Notes under the pieces: generated by a model | What the model saw: only the letters and a program-made list of their open reading frames with translations | The model's database searches: none | What the model was told of the DNA's origin: nothing | Shown here: one piece after another, positions 48,201 through 55,204 of the stretch | Numbering within the stretch: the stretch's first letter is position 1 | Layout of the letters: the number at the start of each line of letters is the position of its first letter | DNA from: Camarhynchus parvulus | Taxonomy: Eukaryota; Chordata; Aves; Passeriformes; Thraupidae | Reading direction: 5' to 3' | DNA: 64,000 bases | NCBI RefSeq assembly: GCF_901933205.1 | Contig: NC_044582.1 | Location: 19,691,820-19,755,819, forward strand | Program-made: the position numbers and the translations under genes

Positions 48201-51200
48201 ACCTGACTGTGTGATTCTCAGAAGTCTCTGATGCTCCTTTTTAATTTGGTTATCATTAATAATTCTGTATCATCAGCAGATTTTGTGATCTTACTGTTCA
48301 GACTTTTTCCAAATAATTTATTAGGAACTGCACTGGAACTCTCCTTCCCTTTTTTCCTGCCTTTTTAACTAATCATTAATCCAGAAAACAACCCCTCTCT
48401 ACTCTTCAACAGCTCCTCAGGAATTCCAGCTAAAGCCCTTTTCCAGTGAAGGCCCTACAACCTGCTAATGACGCGATCTCTGGCTCCTGGAAATACCTCC
48501 ACCGAATTTCTGAGGCATGACTCTTGCCCTCAGGAAGCACAGTGACTCCTTTCTTGTAGTGCCTCACAGCTGTCATCCTGCTCCTCAGCAAGGTTCCACC
48601 CAACAAGCCTGTTCTGACCTGTTCTCTGAAGCCCTCCAGAGAGTCTTGGAAAAAAGTCAGCCTGTTTCCACCTCTCACTTCTCTGGCACTGACACTTTGA
48701 GCACCAGGTCACACCTCACACTCCAGACGTGACAGGTCTAGATCTCAGCTTCTTTCAAACTCTACGATAAATACTTTCAAACTCTAGGATAAATACTTTC
48801 AAACTCCAGGATAAATACTACCTGGAACAACTTTTAGCGATAGTCTCTTGCAAGATTTGCTCTGCAACATTGATAACAATTCTATTTCAGACTAAAACAC
48901 CAGGACGGATGCCCGTGAAGCAAGGCTGCCCAGTCACCTTTTTGAAGAGCCTGATGACATCCTCGCTGATCTGCGACAGCCGCACGATGACATTGTTCAT
49001 GAAGATGTCGTTCAGGGTGGCGTGGTCTCGGCTCTCCCGACGTGTCTGCGTCAGAACCAGGTACCAGCAGTTCACAGGGGACAGCAGGTGCTGATCCTTC
49101 CTAGACATTCGCAGAAAGGTAAAATCAAAAATGCCAGGTGAGCACATCAAAAAGGAACACATTTTCAAATGAACGCTGTGGGCACATCACCTCCCTCCCC
49201 TGCACACAGCCACTGGGATTCGGGGCGTGATCTCCTCTTCCAGCTGTACCAGCACTGCCACACAGGGGTGTCCAGTGCCACACCAGGCCCCCAGCCAGCC
49301 CCTTCCCAAACTGTGCTCTGGCAGATAGCACAGGGGAAGAGACATCTCTGGAAAGGGAGAGAGCTTTGCTCGTTCTTTCCACTCACAGTACAAATACAGC
49401 TGTCACTGCTGCAGAAGGGCCCTTTGCCACCAGTACACTGTGCTGGCTTTAGTGCACTGAAAAGCGCTCACGAAAGGGTTCTGCATCCAAAGTTACCTCA
49501 GAGTGTCTGTGCACAACATGAACACAGGTATGCTGTGGGGGACAGCGTGGAGACTGCAGAGCCCTGTGCATGCACACACAGACAGAACAACTGCCTGCAG
49601 ACAGCAGGACGAGCCCTGGCCCTGGAGGCACTACGACAGCCGAGCCAGGGCTGGGCACAGCCCGCTGCACACGGCTGCACGGGGACAAAGCAGCACTGCA
49701 GGGACGTGAATCCTGAGAGTCACAGCCTCATCACAATAATGACACACATGAGCAGCTGGGGAAGTGCTGCAGATGGGCCTGGCAAGGGCAGGTACACAGC
49801 AGTCTGCAAGATAAAAATGTATGAAGGGAATCTCTGGACATGGAATGGACAGTGAGGACTCAGCAGGAGAGAGCACTGAAATCAAGCTGACCCAATTAAC
49901 ACCACCAACACCAGCACTTGTGCCCAGGTCCTTTAGAACAATGGAGAACCACTTGTTACCTGTGGACACTGCACAGCAGCAGCTTCTAGAATTGTAAGCA
50001 ATGCAAAGTCCCAATACTGCTCTGAGCTAATGGGCGAGACCAGACATCCCCTGAGCCTCTGTGGGCTCCATCTCTGAACCAGAGCTCCTGCAATTCCTTG
50101 GTGCACAGCGCAGCACCCAGCACCACACAACCAATACACAACAGCCAGATGCCAAAAGGACAGAGAGGATCTGAACAGCAACTCATCATCAGCAGAGCTT
50201 GGCATAAGACAGCAGTAAAGCCTCACACCAGAGAGACCGAGTAAACAGATTAAATGGGATTTAGTAATATGGAATAAATAGGATTTAGTAATTTTACAGC
50301 AAAAATCACTGCTCTTGCAGCTGAAAGGGGAAAAAAATCACCAGGGGTTAGAGGAAGAAACAGACTGTGAAGAGCCTGGGGCTGGCGAGGAGAAGGGCAG
50401 CAAGCAGGCAAAGCCCAGGCTCTCTGAAAGGCACTGAACAGCAGCTGCAGCCTTTGGCCACTGAACTGAACGACATCAGTTTCATCTGGAACAAAGGGCA
50501 CAATTCCAGCTGAGAGACTTTCACAGATACCACTGGCAGAAACAGAGACAGGGACAAACACTGTGGCCCAGGGAGGCAAAGGTGGAGAGCTCAGGCTCCG
50601 GTGCTGCAAGGAGAGCAGCCAGGACCAGCACCTGGCTCCACGCTGCCTGTGCTGCCACACAGTCCTAGGGCACACATCCTGCGGGGCACAGCCCCTACAT
50701 CCTGCTGGGCACAGGGCACACATCCTGCTGGGCAGAGGGCACACATCCTGCCGGGCACAGGGCACACATCCTGCCGGGCACAGGGCACACATCCTGCTGG
50801 GCAGAGGGCACACATCCTGCCGGGCACAGGGCACACATCCTGCCGGGCACAGCCCCTACATCCTGCCGGGCACAGCCCCTACATCCTGCTGGGCAGAGGG
50901 CACACATCCTACCGGGCACAGGGCACACATCCTGCCGGGCACAGCCCCTACATCCTGCTGGGCACAGCCCCTACATCCTGCCGGGCACAGCCCCTACATC
51001 CTGCCGGGCACAGGGCACACATCCTGCTGGGCACAGGGCACACATCCTGCCGGGCACAGGGCACACATCCTGCCGGGCACAGCCCCTACATCCTGCCGGG
51101 CACAGGGCACACATCCTGCCGGGCACAGCCCCTACATCCTGCCGGGCACAGGGCACACATCCTGCCGGGCACAGCTCCTGCACTGCCCATGCTGCCCAGT

Positions 51201-52371
51201 GAGACCCCAAGCCCCCGATGCCGCCAGGAGAGCCAGCTGTGGCAGGGGACACAACAACCCACAGCAGCTGCCAACTCCAGCATGAGCACCAAGCATGGCC
51301 CCCTCTGGCCTGGCACACATGGGGAGCAGGGACCAGCCCCCAGCTGCAAGGGGCAGTGGCCTCCACAGGGCCTGGAGGTCACCAGCCAGCAGAATGGCAC
51401 AAGCCAGTATCCTCACCACAGAGCAGTCACCTCCAAAATGAAATTCTGAGTCAAGGTTGTTTTTCTTTCTATTTTTTTCAGATATTTTCTGGTTTAGCCA
51501 AGCTCACAAGTGTGGTTAAACTGAAAAGAAGCTGCTTTTTAAAACAGATATTTACATATTCATGGATTTCACAATTGCATCACTGGTTTGATTCTCACAC
51601 AATCCCAGGACTCAGTTCATATTTCCTACTTCAAAGCTTTGTTTCACAATATTTCCACTAAGGATCTGCCTCCCTCCAGCACCATACAGCTAAGCACAGA
51701 AAAAGCACATACTTTATTGCAAATAAAGTGCAGTAAACTCCATTTCCAGAAACTGCTTCCAACCCTGAGCCTGCCAGTGAGCCTGCATGAAACACACAGC
51801 ACCTGGACAGCTGGTGACTGGGCTACACACAAAAACCAGGGCTATAGACCAGGCCCACCACTATTTGCACAATCAAATCAGTGGCTGAATTCAAGACCCT
51901 TCAAAAAATCAAGGGGTTCGACTCCTTCCTAGCCCCCAGTTCCTATTTTGTTGTATTGCTCAGGAAGTGCTCAGTCACGCAGCACAGGTCAGCGATGCTG
52001 TGGTGGAAGTCTTGGACAGACAGATGTCCGGTTCCTTCCGTGAGCCCCACAGGAACGAGACAGACGAGGTCACAGCTGACGTGACTTCACTCTGCTTTAG
52101 GACTGCGATGCCACAGACCAACCTCCCGTGCCCACAGCAGCCCCTGCCCCTCGTCTGCCCCTGGGAGCAGCCACTCACTTGAACTGGTGCTCTCTGGAGC
52201 TGCGGATCTTGGAGGAGAAGCGCTCGGCCAGCTTCTCCAGGCTGCGGGAGTACTCCAGCTCGATCTCGGCCTTCCTGCGGAAGAACTCCTGCAGGTCCTG
52301 CAGCAGCTGCAGCCGCGACTCCGACTGCTGCTCCAGGCATTTGAACTGCTCCACCAGCTGCGTTCGGATCT
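14797..52371 (-). CDS. SRGAP3: SRGAP3 (WRP), SLIT-ROBO Rho GTPase-activating protein 3, coding exons 2-22
   Basis: Coding exons on the minus strand, exon 2 to 22: 52179-52371, 48938-49100, 43303-43365, 38744-38929, 37240-37368, 31687-31908, 31145-31246, 30724-30921, 29392-29476, 28822-28849, 26829-26931, 24787-24847, 24363-24440, 23217-23351, 21804-21909, 21061-21288, 20039-20118, 17840-18020, 17114-17263, 16330-16657, 14797-15213. All junctions are GT-AG and every phase matches, giving 1078 residues and a TAG stop. Exon 1 (about 22 codons) is beyond the right edge; residue numbers below assume it. The protein is cytosolic and membrane-associated. In the family, the F-BAR bends membranes and the GAP acts on Rac1 (and weakly Cdc42); the SH3 binds partners such as WAVE1 and ROBO. 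It acts in neurite and dendritic spine shaping. Exon 5, exon 12 and the tail distinguish it from SRGAP1 and SRGAP2. Confidence 0.97.
15214..16329 (-). other. SRGAP3 intron 21
   Basis: 1.1 kb, GTGAGA...GCAG. Mixed composition with an AT-rich part near 15880-16100. No repeat or embedded gene recognised. Confidence 0.7.
16330..16657 (-). CDS. SRGAP3: SRGAP3 exon 21: disordered tail
   Basis: Residues about 854-962 ([17 protein letters not shown] ... SLEAEALAE), completing R853 with exon 20. Rich in Arg, Ser and Pro, with [21 protein letters not shown] and RIESPEKRR segments that are plausible SH3-ligand or 14-3-3/kinase sites. Ends in phase 0 at a GAG|GTGAGA donor. Confidence 0.96.
16658..17113 (-). 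other. SRGAP3 intron 20
   Basis: 456 bp with a minus-oriented CR1 tail (next entry) near its upper part. Nothing else recognised. Confidence 0.7.
16832..16955 (-). mobile_element. CR1 LINE 3' fragment
   Basis: GTTTGGGTTGGAAGGGAACT, AGGTCATCTTG, CCCCTGCCATGGGCAGGGACA and CCAGGTTGCTCAGGGCCCC follow the antisense order of the avian CR1 3' end, so the element points to the minus strand. It is severely 5' truncated, as most CR1 copies are. It sits inside intron 20. Confidence 0.85.
17114..17263 (-). CDS. SRGAP3: SRGAP3 exon 20: linker after SH3
   Basis: Residues about 804-852 ([19 protein letters not shown] ... DYGFGGVMG) between split codons M803 and R853. Acidic and Ser-rich, disordered. A TTCCTAG acceptor and a CAG|GTAACT donor bound it. 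SRGAP1 has a closely related block; SRGAP2 differs here. Confidence 0.96.
17264..17839 (-). other. SRGAP3 intron 19
   Basis: 576 bp; no repeat or other gene recognised. Confidence 0.7.
17840..18020 (-). CDS. SRGAP3: SRGAP3 exon 19: SH3 domain
   Basis: Residues about 744-802. One exon carries almost the whole SH3 fold: the AKFDYIG motif (ALYDY equivalent, Y755), [19 protein letters not shown] (binding Trp about 781), and PHQYIVV (P794, Y797). All ligand-groove residues expected for a working SH3 are present. In the family this domain binds proline-rich partners such as WAVE1 and ROBO tails. Both codons at the edges are split (E743, M803). Confidence 0.97.
18021..20038 (-). other. SRGAP3 intron 18
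   Basis: 2.0 kb. A weak irregular repeat of a GTGCCCTTCC/CCAGAGCCACCTGG kind lies near 19570-19690. No exon-like conserved peptide seen elsewhere. Confidence 0.65.
20039..20118 (-). CDS. SRGAP3: SRGAP3 exon 18: GAP-SH3 linker
   Basis: Residues about 717-742 ([20 protein letters not shown] ...) with split C716 and E743. Acidic linker joining the RhoGAP and SH3 domains. It is only 80 nt and lies between a TCTGCAG acceptor and a GATG|GTGAGC donor. Confidence 0.95.
20119..21060 (-). other. SRGAP3 intron 17
   Basis: 942 bp, containing a plus-oriented CR1 tail at 20232-20345 and AT-rich unassigned sequence from 20460 to 20990. Confidence 0.65.
20232..20345 (+). mobile_element. CR1 LINE 3' fragment
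   Basis: GGTGTTTGGTCAAAGGCTGG, CTCAGTCTTGGAGGTCTTTG, CCAACCTAACTAATTCTGTG and a terminal TGTGATTCTCTGAT match the CR1 3' end with its ATTCTGTG-type tail repeats in plus orientation, opposite to SRGAP3. Confidence 0.8.
21061..21288 (-). CDS. SRGAP3: SRGAP3 exon 17: end of RhoGAP domain
   Basis: Residues about 641-715. Contains [20 protein letters not shown], the conserved RhoGAP block with the key Asn (about N654 in NLAxxFGP), then the last helices ([15 protein letters not shown]) and a C-terminal [15 protein letters not shown] segment. Split H640 and C716. Structural and catalytic residues appear intact. Confidence 0.97.
21289..21803 (-). other. SRGAP3 intron 16
   Basis: 515 bp, most of it occupied by a GC-rich minisatellite (next entry). 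Confidence 0.75.
21362..21665. repeat. 25/33-bp minisatellite in intron 16
   Basis: About eleven tandem units sharing GAGCTGTCCCCTC. One class is 25 bp (GCACCGAGCTGTCCCCTCTG plus CCCCG), the other 33 bp carrying CACACAGCAGCTCTGAGCTG or CACACTGGCACC. The two classes are interleaved. Confidence 0.85.
21804..21909 (-). CDS. SRGAP3: SRGAP3 exon 16: RhoGAP core helices
   Basis: Residues about 606-639 ([20 protein letters not shown] then [14 protein letters not shown]), split K605 and H640. It forms the helix leading to LPR and the following hydrophobic helix of the RhoGAP fold, which packs against the GTPase-binding surface. Confidence 0.96.
21910..23216 (-). other. SRGAP3 intron 15
   Basis: 1.3 kb, mostly moderately AT-rich unique sequence. 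No repeat family or exon recognised. Confidence 0.65.
23217..23351 (-). CDS. SRGAP3: SRGAP3 exon 15: RhoGAP conserved LK..R block
   Basis: Residues about 561-604. Holds [19 protein letters not shown], the RhoGAP signature with conserved K581 and R585 that contact the GTPase. Split G560 and K605. Donor ATAA|GTAAGT, acceptor GGACAG. Confidence 0.97.
23352..24362 (-). other. SRGAP3 intron 14
   Basis: 1.0 kb of unique-looking sequence. No repeat or gene recognised. Confidence 0.65.
24363..24440 (-). CDS. SRGAP3: SRGAP3 exon 14: RhoGAP arginine finger
   Basis: Residues about 535-559. Carries [20 protein letters not shown]; the Arg in GIFRVPGS (about R542) is the catalytic arginine finger that speeds GTP hydrolysis by Rac. 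It is present, so the protein is predicted to be an active GAP. Split G534 and G560; donor GAGAG|GTGTGT is less consensus-like than its neighbours. Confidence 0.97.
24441..24786 (-). other. SRGAP3 intron 13
   Basis: 346 bp; nothing recognised besides splice signals. Confidence 0.7.
24787..24847 (-). CDS. SRGAP3: SRGAP3 exon 13: start of RhoGAP domain
   Basis: Residues about 514-533 ([20 protein letters not shown]), then split G534. First RhoGAP helix. The acceptor is CTGAAG rather than the usual CAG, behind a TTTCC-rich tract; phase continuity with exon 12 (ending FIK) supports it. Confidence 0.96.
24848..26828 (-). other. SRGAP3 intron 12
   Basis: 2.0 kb without recognised repeats. The segment at 26120-26230 is AT-richer than its surroundings but has no identifiable function. 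Confidence 0.6.
26829..26931 (-). CDS. SRGAP3: SRGAP3 exon 12: proline-rich linker before RhoGAP
   Basis: Residues about 480-513 ([20 protein letters not shown] then [14 protein letters not shown]). The [10 protein letters not shown] stretch is a PxxPxK-type SH3 ligand placed between the F-BAR extension and the GAP domain, followed by a basic patch. Split R479, phase 0 end. Confidence 0.96.
26932..28821 (-). other. SRGAP3 intron 11
   Basis: 1.9 kb; GC-rich around 27830-28130, otherwise mixed. No repeat family or embedded gene recognised. Confidence 0.6.
28822..28849 (-). CDS. SRGAP3: SRGAP3 exon 11: 28-nt microexon
   Basis: Encodes ERAECGTT (residues about 471-478) between split G470 and R479. 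A TTCTTACAG acceptor and CCAG|GTGAGC donor bound it. The peptide matches the [12 protein letters not shown] segment known from human SRGAP3, so this very short exon is real and too short to be found as an open frame. Confidence 0.93.
28850..29391 (-). other. SRGAP3 intron 10
   Basis: 542 bp. A purine-rich GGAGAAGAGGGAGAGGAAGG segment lies near 29072-29110. Nothing else recognised. Confidence 0.65.
29392..29476 (-). CDS. SRGAP3: SRGAP3 exon 10: F-BAR extension helix
   Basis: Residues about 442-469 ([20 protein letters not shown] then LLKQTLGE), then split G470. An amphipathic helix of the extended F-BAR (F-BARx) module, which in srGAPs folds back on the dimer. Human has V where L stands in EYLNGS, from memory. 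Confidence 0.96.
29477..30723 (-). other. SRGAP3 intron 9
   Basis: 1.25 kb of unassigned sequence, AT-rich near 29990-30120. No repeat recognised. Confidence 0.65.
30724..30921 (-). CDS. SRGAP3: SRGAP3 exon 9: F-BAR extension
   Basis: Residues about 376-441: [40 protein letters not shown] and [17 protein letters not shown]. Coiled-coil-like start, a Ser-rich acidic loop, then the conserved [10 protein letters not shown] helix. Phase 0 at both ends. In human SRGAP2 the partial duplications end after the equivalent exon. Confidence 0.97.
31145..31246 (-). CDS. SRGAP3: SRGAP3 exon 8: coiled coil of F-BAR extension
   Basis: Residues about 342-375 ([20 protein letters not shown] then [14 protein letters not shown]), a heptad-like helix. 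Phase 0 at both ends. The introns on both sides (223 and 440 bp) are short and hold nothing notable. Confidence 0.96.
31247..31686 (-). other. SRGAP3 intron 7
   Basis: 440 bp; no feature other than splice sites. Confidence 0.7.
31687..31908 (-). CDS. SRGAP3: SRGAP3 exon 7: F-BAR domain C-terminal part
   Basis: Residues about 268-341 ([51 protein letters not shown]). Part of the F-BAR helical bundle with the highly conserved [15 protein letters not shown] end. Phase 0 at both ends. The exon is CpG-rich for an internal exon. Confidence 0.97.
32270..32445 (-). mobile_element. CR1 LINE fragment
   Basis: GCACTGAATGCCATGTCCAG, ACTCCACCACTTCTCTGGGC, AGCCCATTCCAGTGTCTGAC and CATGAAGAAATACTTCCTGA follow the antisense order of CR1 upstream of its 3' end. 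The 3' tail itself is degraded. Confidence 0.85.
34264..34390 (-). mobile_element. CR1 LINE 3' fragment
   Basis: Begins with the antisense CR1 tail (CACAGAATCCCAGAATGG), then GGGAGAGACCTAAAGATGAT, CCACCCTGCCATGAACAGCG and CCAGGTTGCTCCAAGTCC. Heavily 5' truncated and diverged. Confidence 0.85.
35340..36058. repeat. 21-bp minisatellite with higher-order structure, intron 6
   Basis: About 34 units of CAGAGTGTGCCCAGCC plus a five-base variable part: GGGCT (A), GGGAT (D) or AGGAT (K). In the clean stretches the units follow the order A-D-A-A-K, a 105-bp higher-order repeat. Copies around 35450-35520, 35660-35712 and 35935-35945 are broken by small deletions. Being a multiple of three and stop-free, the unit yields long false open frames on both strands. 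Confidence 0.9.
36290..36760. other. AT-rich segment in intron 6
   Basis: Sequence unlike the GC-rich minisatellite beside it, with homeodomain-like TAATGATGG and CTAATGG motifs and no repeat match. It could be a conserved non-coding element, but conservation cannot be judged here. Confidence 0.25.
37240..37368 (-). CDS. SRGAP3: SRGAP3 exon 6: F-BAR domain
   Basis: Residues about 225-267 ([40 protein letters not shown]). Basic helix followed by the conserved [11 protein letters not shown] turn of the F-BAR. Phase 0 both ends; TTTTTCAG acceptor, GAT|GTGAGT donor. Confidence 0.97.
37369..38743 (-). other. SRGAP3 intron 5
   Basis: 1.4 kb; no repeat or embedded gene recognised. Confidence 0.65.
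38744..38929 (-). CDS. SRGAP3: SRGAP3 exon 5: F-BAR domain
   Basis: Residues about 163-224 ([57 protein letters not shown]). The [16 protein letters not shown] insert is diagnostic for SRGAP3 over its paralogues. The basic KKIEKMKEK helix belongs to the membrane-binding face. Donor GAG AAG|GTGGGT; phase 0 both ends. Confidence 0.97.
39770..39895. repeat. 10/20-bp CTGGGACACA tandem repeat
   Basis: Repeated CTGGGACACA/CTGGGACAGG/CTGAGACACA units, roughly ten bases each with twenty-base pairing, in intron 4. Confidence 0.8.
40112..40225. repeat. 14-20 bp GGGACACCCCAGTG tandem repeat
   Basis: Six copies of a GGGACACCCCAGTGCCA-like unit with small length variation, in intron 4, only about 220 bp from the preceding array. 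Confidence 0.8.
42972..43076. repeat. Two-copy 43-bp direct duplication
   Basis: CCCCAGCAGGTGAGGGCACTG with GCACAGGGATCTGA occurs twice in succession (differing by a few bases) in intron 4, close to exon 4. Confidence 0.75.
43303..43365 (-). CDS. SRGAP3: SRGAP3 exon 4: F-BAR domain
   Basis: Residues about 142-162 ([20 protein letters not shown] plus T), one helical stretch of 21 codons. Phase 0 both ends; GTCTTGCAG acceptor, ACG|GTGAGC donor. Confidence 0.96.
45150..45358 (+). mobile_element. CR1 LINE 3' fragment
   Basis: TCAAGTTGTGCCAGGGAGGT, TTAGGTTGAATATTTGGAAG, GTGTGGACATGGCACTTGGG, GTTGGACTCCATGGCCTCAG and a terminal CATCCTGTGATTCTAATG give the CR1 3' region in order, in plus orientation. 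An internal part between the AAGAAGTTTCTTC and GTGTGGACATGG blocks is shortened. Confidence 0.9.
46411..46675. repeat. 45-bp minisatellite in intron 3
   Basis: Six copies at exact 45-bp spacing (GGAGAGGGAC-type marks at 46421, 46466, 46511, 46556, 46601 and 46646). Units share GAGGGACAAACTGCCTGG and TTCAGTGA, with G/C and T/C variants among copies. The last copy lacks two bases. Confidence 0.9.
48205..48430. mobile_element. Possible ancient LINE-like fragment
   Basis: CATCAGCAGATTTTGTGATC, TTACTGTTCAGACTTTTTCC and AAATAATTTATTAGGAACTG recall a motif order found in old CR1-type elements of reptiles and birds. The match is from memory and weak. Confidence 0.3.
48752..48817. repeat. 22-bp tandem repeat, three copies
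   Basis: CTTTCAAACTCTAGGATAAA plus TA repeated three times with single-base differences, 120 bp from exon 3. Confidence 0.85.
48938..49100 (-). CDS. SRGAP3: SRGAP3 exon 3: F-BAR domain
   Basis: Residues about 88-141 ([54 protein letters not shown]), with K87 split across the junction. Contains the hallmark LLSPVNCWY and RDHATLNDI segments. Human has Y for H and H for T in the first part, from memory. Donor AAAAAG|GTGACT is off-consensus at +5. Confidence 0.97.
49101..52178 (-). other. SRGAP3 intron 2
   Basis: 3.1 kb. Main feature is the 23-bp minisatellite at 50668. A short imperfect duplication of GGATTTAGTAAT occurs near 50258-50298. Remaining sequence unassigned. Confidence 0.65.
50668..51178. 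repeat. 23-bp minisatellite in intron 2
   Basis: About 22 units of ACATCCTGCCGGGCACAG followed by either GGCAC or CCCCT, giving two main unit classes, plus a class with GGGCAGAG. CTG/CCG alternation adds further variation. Open frames across it are spurious. Confidence 0.9.
52179..52371 (-). CDS. SRGAP3: SRGAP3 exon 2: F-BAR domain N-terminal part
   Basis: Residues about 24-86 ([60 protein letters not shown]), with split E23 and K87. This is the FCH region that starts the F-BAR. As far as I recall it is identical to human SRGAP3. The CCTGCAG acceptor at 52372 shows that exon 1 lies further right. Confidence 0.97.
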
Positions 52372-55204
52372 CTGCAGGCACAGGACAGGAGAGGAACAAG
52401 ACATCAGCTACAGACACTGGCCAGGAGGGTTCTCCTCCCTTGTCCCAGAGCGAACAGCACAGCTCTGCTGGAGCTCGCTCCAAGCCCTGCGTGAATTCAG
52501 GGCTCAATAAGGCCACAGGATCTGCTTCCCAAGAGACAGCAGGACAGTGCCATCGACCAGCTTCACATTAAACCTTATTCTTTGTCAAAACAAACAGTCC
52601 TACAACACTGAGACCAACCTCAGAGCTTTCAATTGCCTTTTGAAACCAGAAAACCATACTTCTATCTATCTGGTACTACCTGAAATCACACACTATTCTC
52701 ATATAAACTAACGCTTTATTTCTTGATAAATGTCCATGTGAATACCTTTAAGATGGCCAGCACTGACCTTAAGGAAGCTGGCACTGCCATGCGCCCTTCT
52801 CTCACCCCATCCCCCTGCACTGCCAGGTTTAACAACAAATCCAACCCAGCTTTGGCTCAAAGGCTTAAAAAGTCTTTCACACCCTCCAAATCCCAGCTCA
52901 AAAACACCAAAGGTTTCATCTGTTCTGTGTTTATTTGCTTTCCCCTGAGGACCTTCAGACACCAGGACAGACACACTGTGACCTTTCCCCAGGTGGGCTC
53001 AGCAGCAGGAGGTGTCTGTGGAGTGTGGGGATGGGCTGCTTGGGCAGCTGGTGTCTCCTGCAGGGAACAGCACTGCAGGAACAGCTGGGCTCCAGTGCTG
53101 GCCCTGCCCTGGCACCGCCAGAGCCCAGCCCCTCGGCTGCAAATCCCCCACACAGGGGATGCTGATCCCAGCAAGACAGGCAGGGAAGGGAGAGCTGCTC
53201 ACGGGCATAGCCAGACCCCTTGCCCCGTCTGCAAGAGAAGCCACACAGCACCTGTGGCACAGGATGTGATGGAAATATACCTCCCCAACTCCTCCCAAGC
53301 CTGAGCAGGGTTTCTGCAGCTCTGTGAAGTGCACCTGGCCAGGAGCCTGTGCAGGAGCTGCTCACTCTCCCTGGAGCACAGCTGAGCTCTGCCCGGAGGG
53401 ACGGGGAGCCCGGCGGGAGGGCGTGTGCAGAACTGAAGGGAGAGGGAAAATGAGACTAGACCATAGGAAAATCTATTCAAACTGAGAACAATTGGGCTGA
53501 GCTGGCTGCGGGGGGCAGCTGCACGGCAGAGGGATCAGAGGAGCTGGAATGGCAGGGGTCAGCTGATGGAACGGGTCCATGTGCTGCCTCCCTGTTCCCA
53601 GAGCCCTCGGGGACAGGGGAGAGCAGCCCCAGCTGCCCACCACCACACACCCCTGGCAGAAGGCAGGTGGGCACAGCTGAGCTGAGGCAGCTCCTGCATG
53701 TGCTCACCTTGAGAGCCTTCTCTCCTCCCCTCATGTGCCCAGAGCAGCCACGGCACTTGTGGCCATTTTAGTCCACCTACAGAAACACCCTCTTCAACGC
53801 TCCTAACAGCTGCACAAGCAATCCACGACACACAACATGTCCTTTGCCTTTCCCTAAGGTTTGTAAGATCTGTTTTTCTCACTTTGCTCACCTGACACTG
53901 GTGAGAAGCCAAGGGCCCCAGCAGAGGACAGTGATGCAGAGCAGGGATGCTCAGCACAGCGGCTGCCTCTGCCCAGACAGGGCTTTCCCTGGCGCTCTGG
54001 GCATCTGCTGCACACACACATGCAGACATCAGCCCTCACTCAGAGCAAGCTGCAGAAACTCCAGAATAACGGACAATCCCACTCCACTGAGAATGCGAGA
54101 GATACCTTCAGAAGTTAAATTCTCTGCTAAAAGAATGCAGGAAAGGACGCTAAATTGCAAACAAGGTCTCACAACAACTGGTATCAGCGCCTCAGTCTTT
54201 ATTCTCTCTGTTCCCAGTTTGCTAGAGTCCAGCTCTCTCTGTCCCTGGCACACTTCGACCTTTGTCAACAGAATTTTGTTCTTTTTCCTATGCCTGTAAT
54301 GTGTTGATTTGACACTTCTGTTTCCTTGCAGGAGTTCAGCCAGGTCAGTGCCAGCCCAGCACGCAGAGGCAAAGGACAGCCCCTGTGGGCACAGGGAGCT
54401 GCCAGCTGTGACCCTAAAGCCACCCAGTGACAAACCATCACACCAACGGAGGAGATGGACACTAACCCCAGGGGCTGCTGCTGCATGCTAAATGGGAAGG
54501 GCTTGTGTAGAAAACAAAATGCAAAGCTGCTGGCATCACCAATGCAAAGACAGACGTGGTAGCAGACAGAAGGACACTGCTCAGTGCTCCAAGGGTCGCT
54601 GACAGTCAGCACTCCAGGGGACAGCCCCGACAGCTCCTGCACTGCTTGCAGCCATGCTACATCCACCTAACCCTTGTGGGGGGATCCACAGGCCGGCAAT
54701 TCCAACCTTCAACCAATTGCCAATTATGCTTTCCACGGTAGATAATCTTCTCTTCAGCACCAAACCCCAAAACTTTACCTGTGGCTGCTCAGCTGGCATC
54801 AGCCGCCACGGCAGCCAACCCCAGCAGAAGGACAGCAGGATACCCTGCAGAGCTCATGGACAGGCAACGCACGGGAAGTTCAGGATGGGCTATTAAATAA
54901 ACCCAATTCTCCACAGGCAAACGGGAAAATCCCGGGCAGTTAAGCCTTGCAAAGGTCGGAGTCTAAACTGGCACAGGGGAGCCAGGAGAGCCTGCAGGGT
55001 GGGCTTGGTGCAGCCCGCACAGCCTGCCCCAGCAGCTGCGGACCGGAGCCCCCTCCTCCTGCTCCTCCAGGAGATGGGTTTGGCACAGCACCCCCTCCGC
55101 AGCCCCGAGCCGCGCTCCGGCTGCTCAGACAGGGCCAGACAAAGGCGGAGGTTTCTCTAGCAACGGGCTGGGCCAAGGCAGCCGGAGCTGCGTCCCTCCC
55201 GTGC

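Larger units (their letters stand above)
43366..48937 (-). other. SRGAP3 intron 3
   Basis: 5.6 kb. Contains a plus-oriented CR1 tail (45150), the 45-bp minisatellite (46411), a possible ancient repeat (48205) and a three-copy 22-bp repeat (48752). No embedded gene recognised. Confidence 0.65.

Noticed and set aside
50563..51449. Plus-strand frames of 240-282 codons
   Set aside because: They follow the 23-bp minisatellite and have no unique conserved part.
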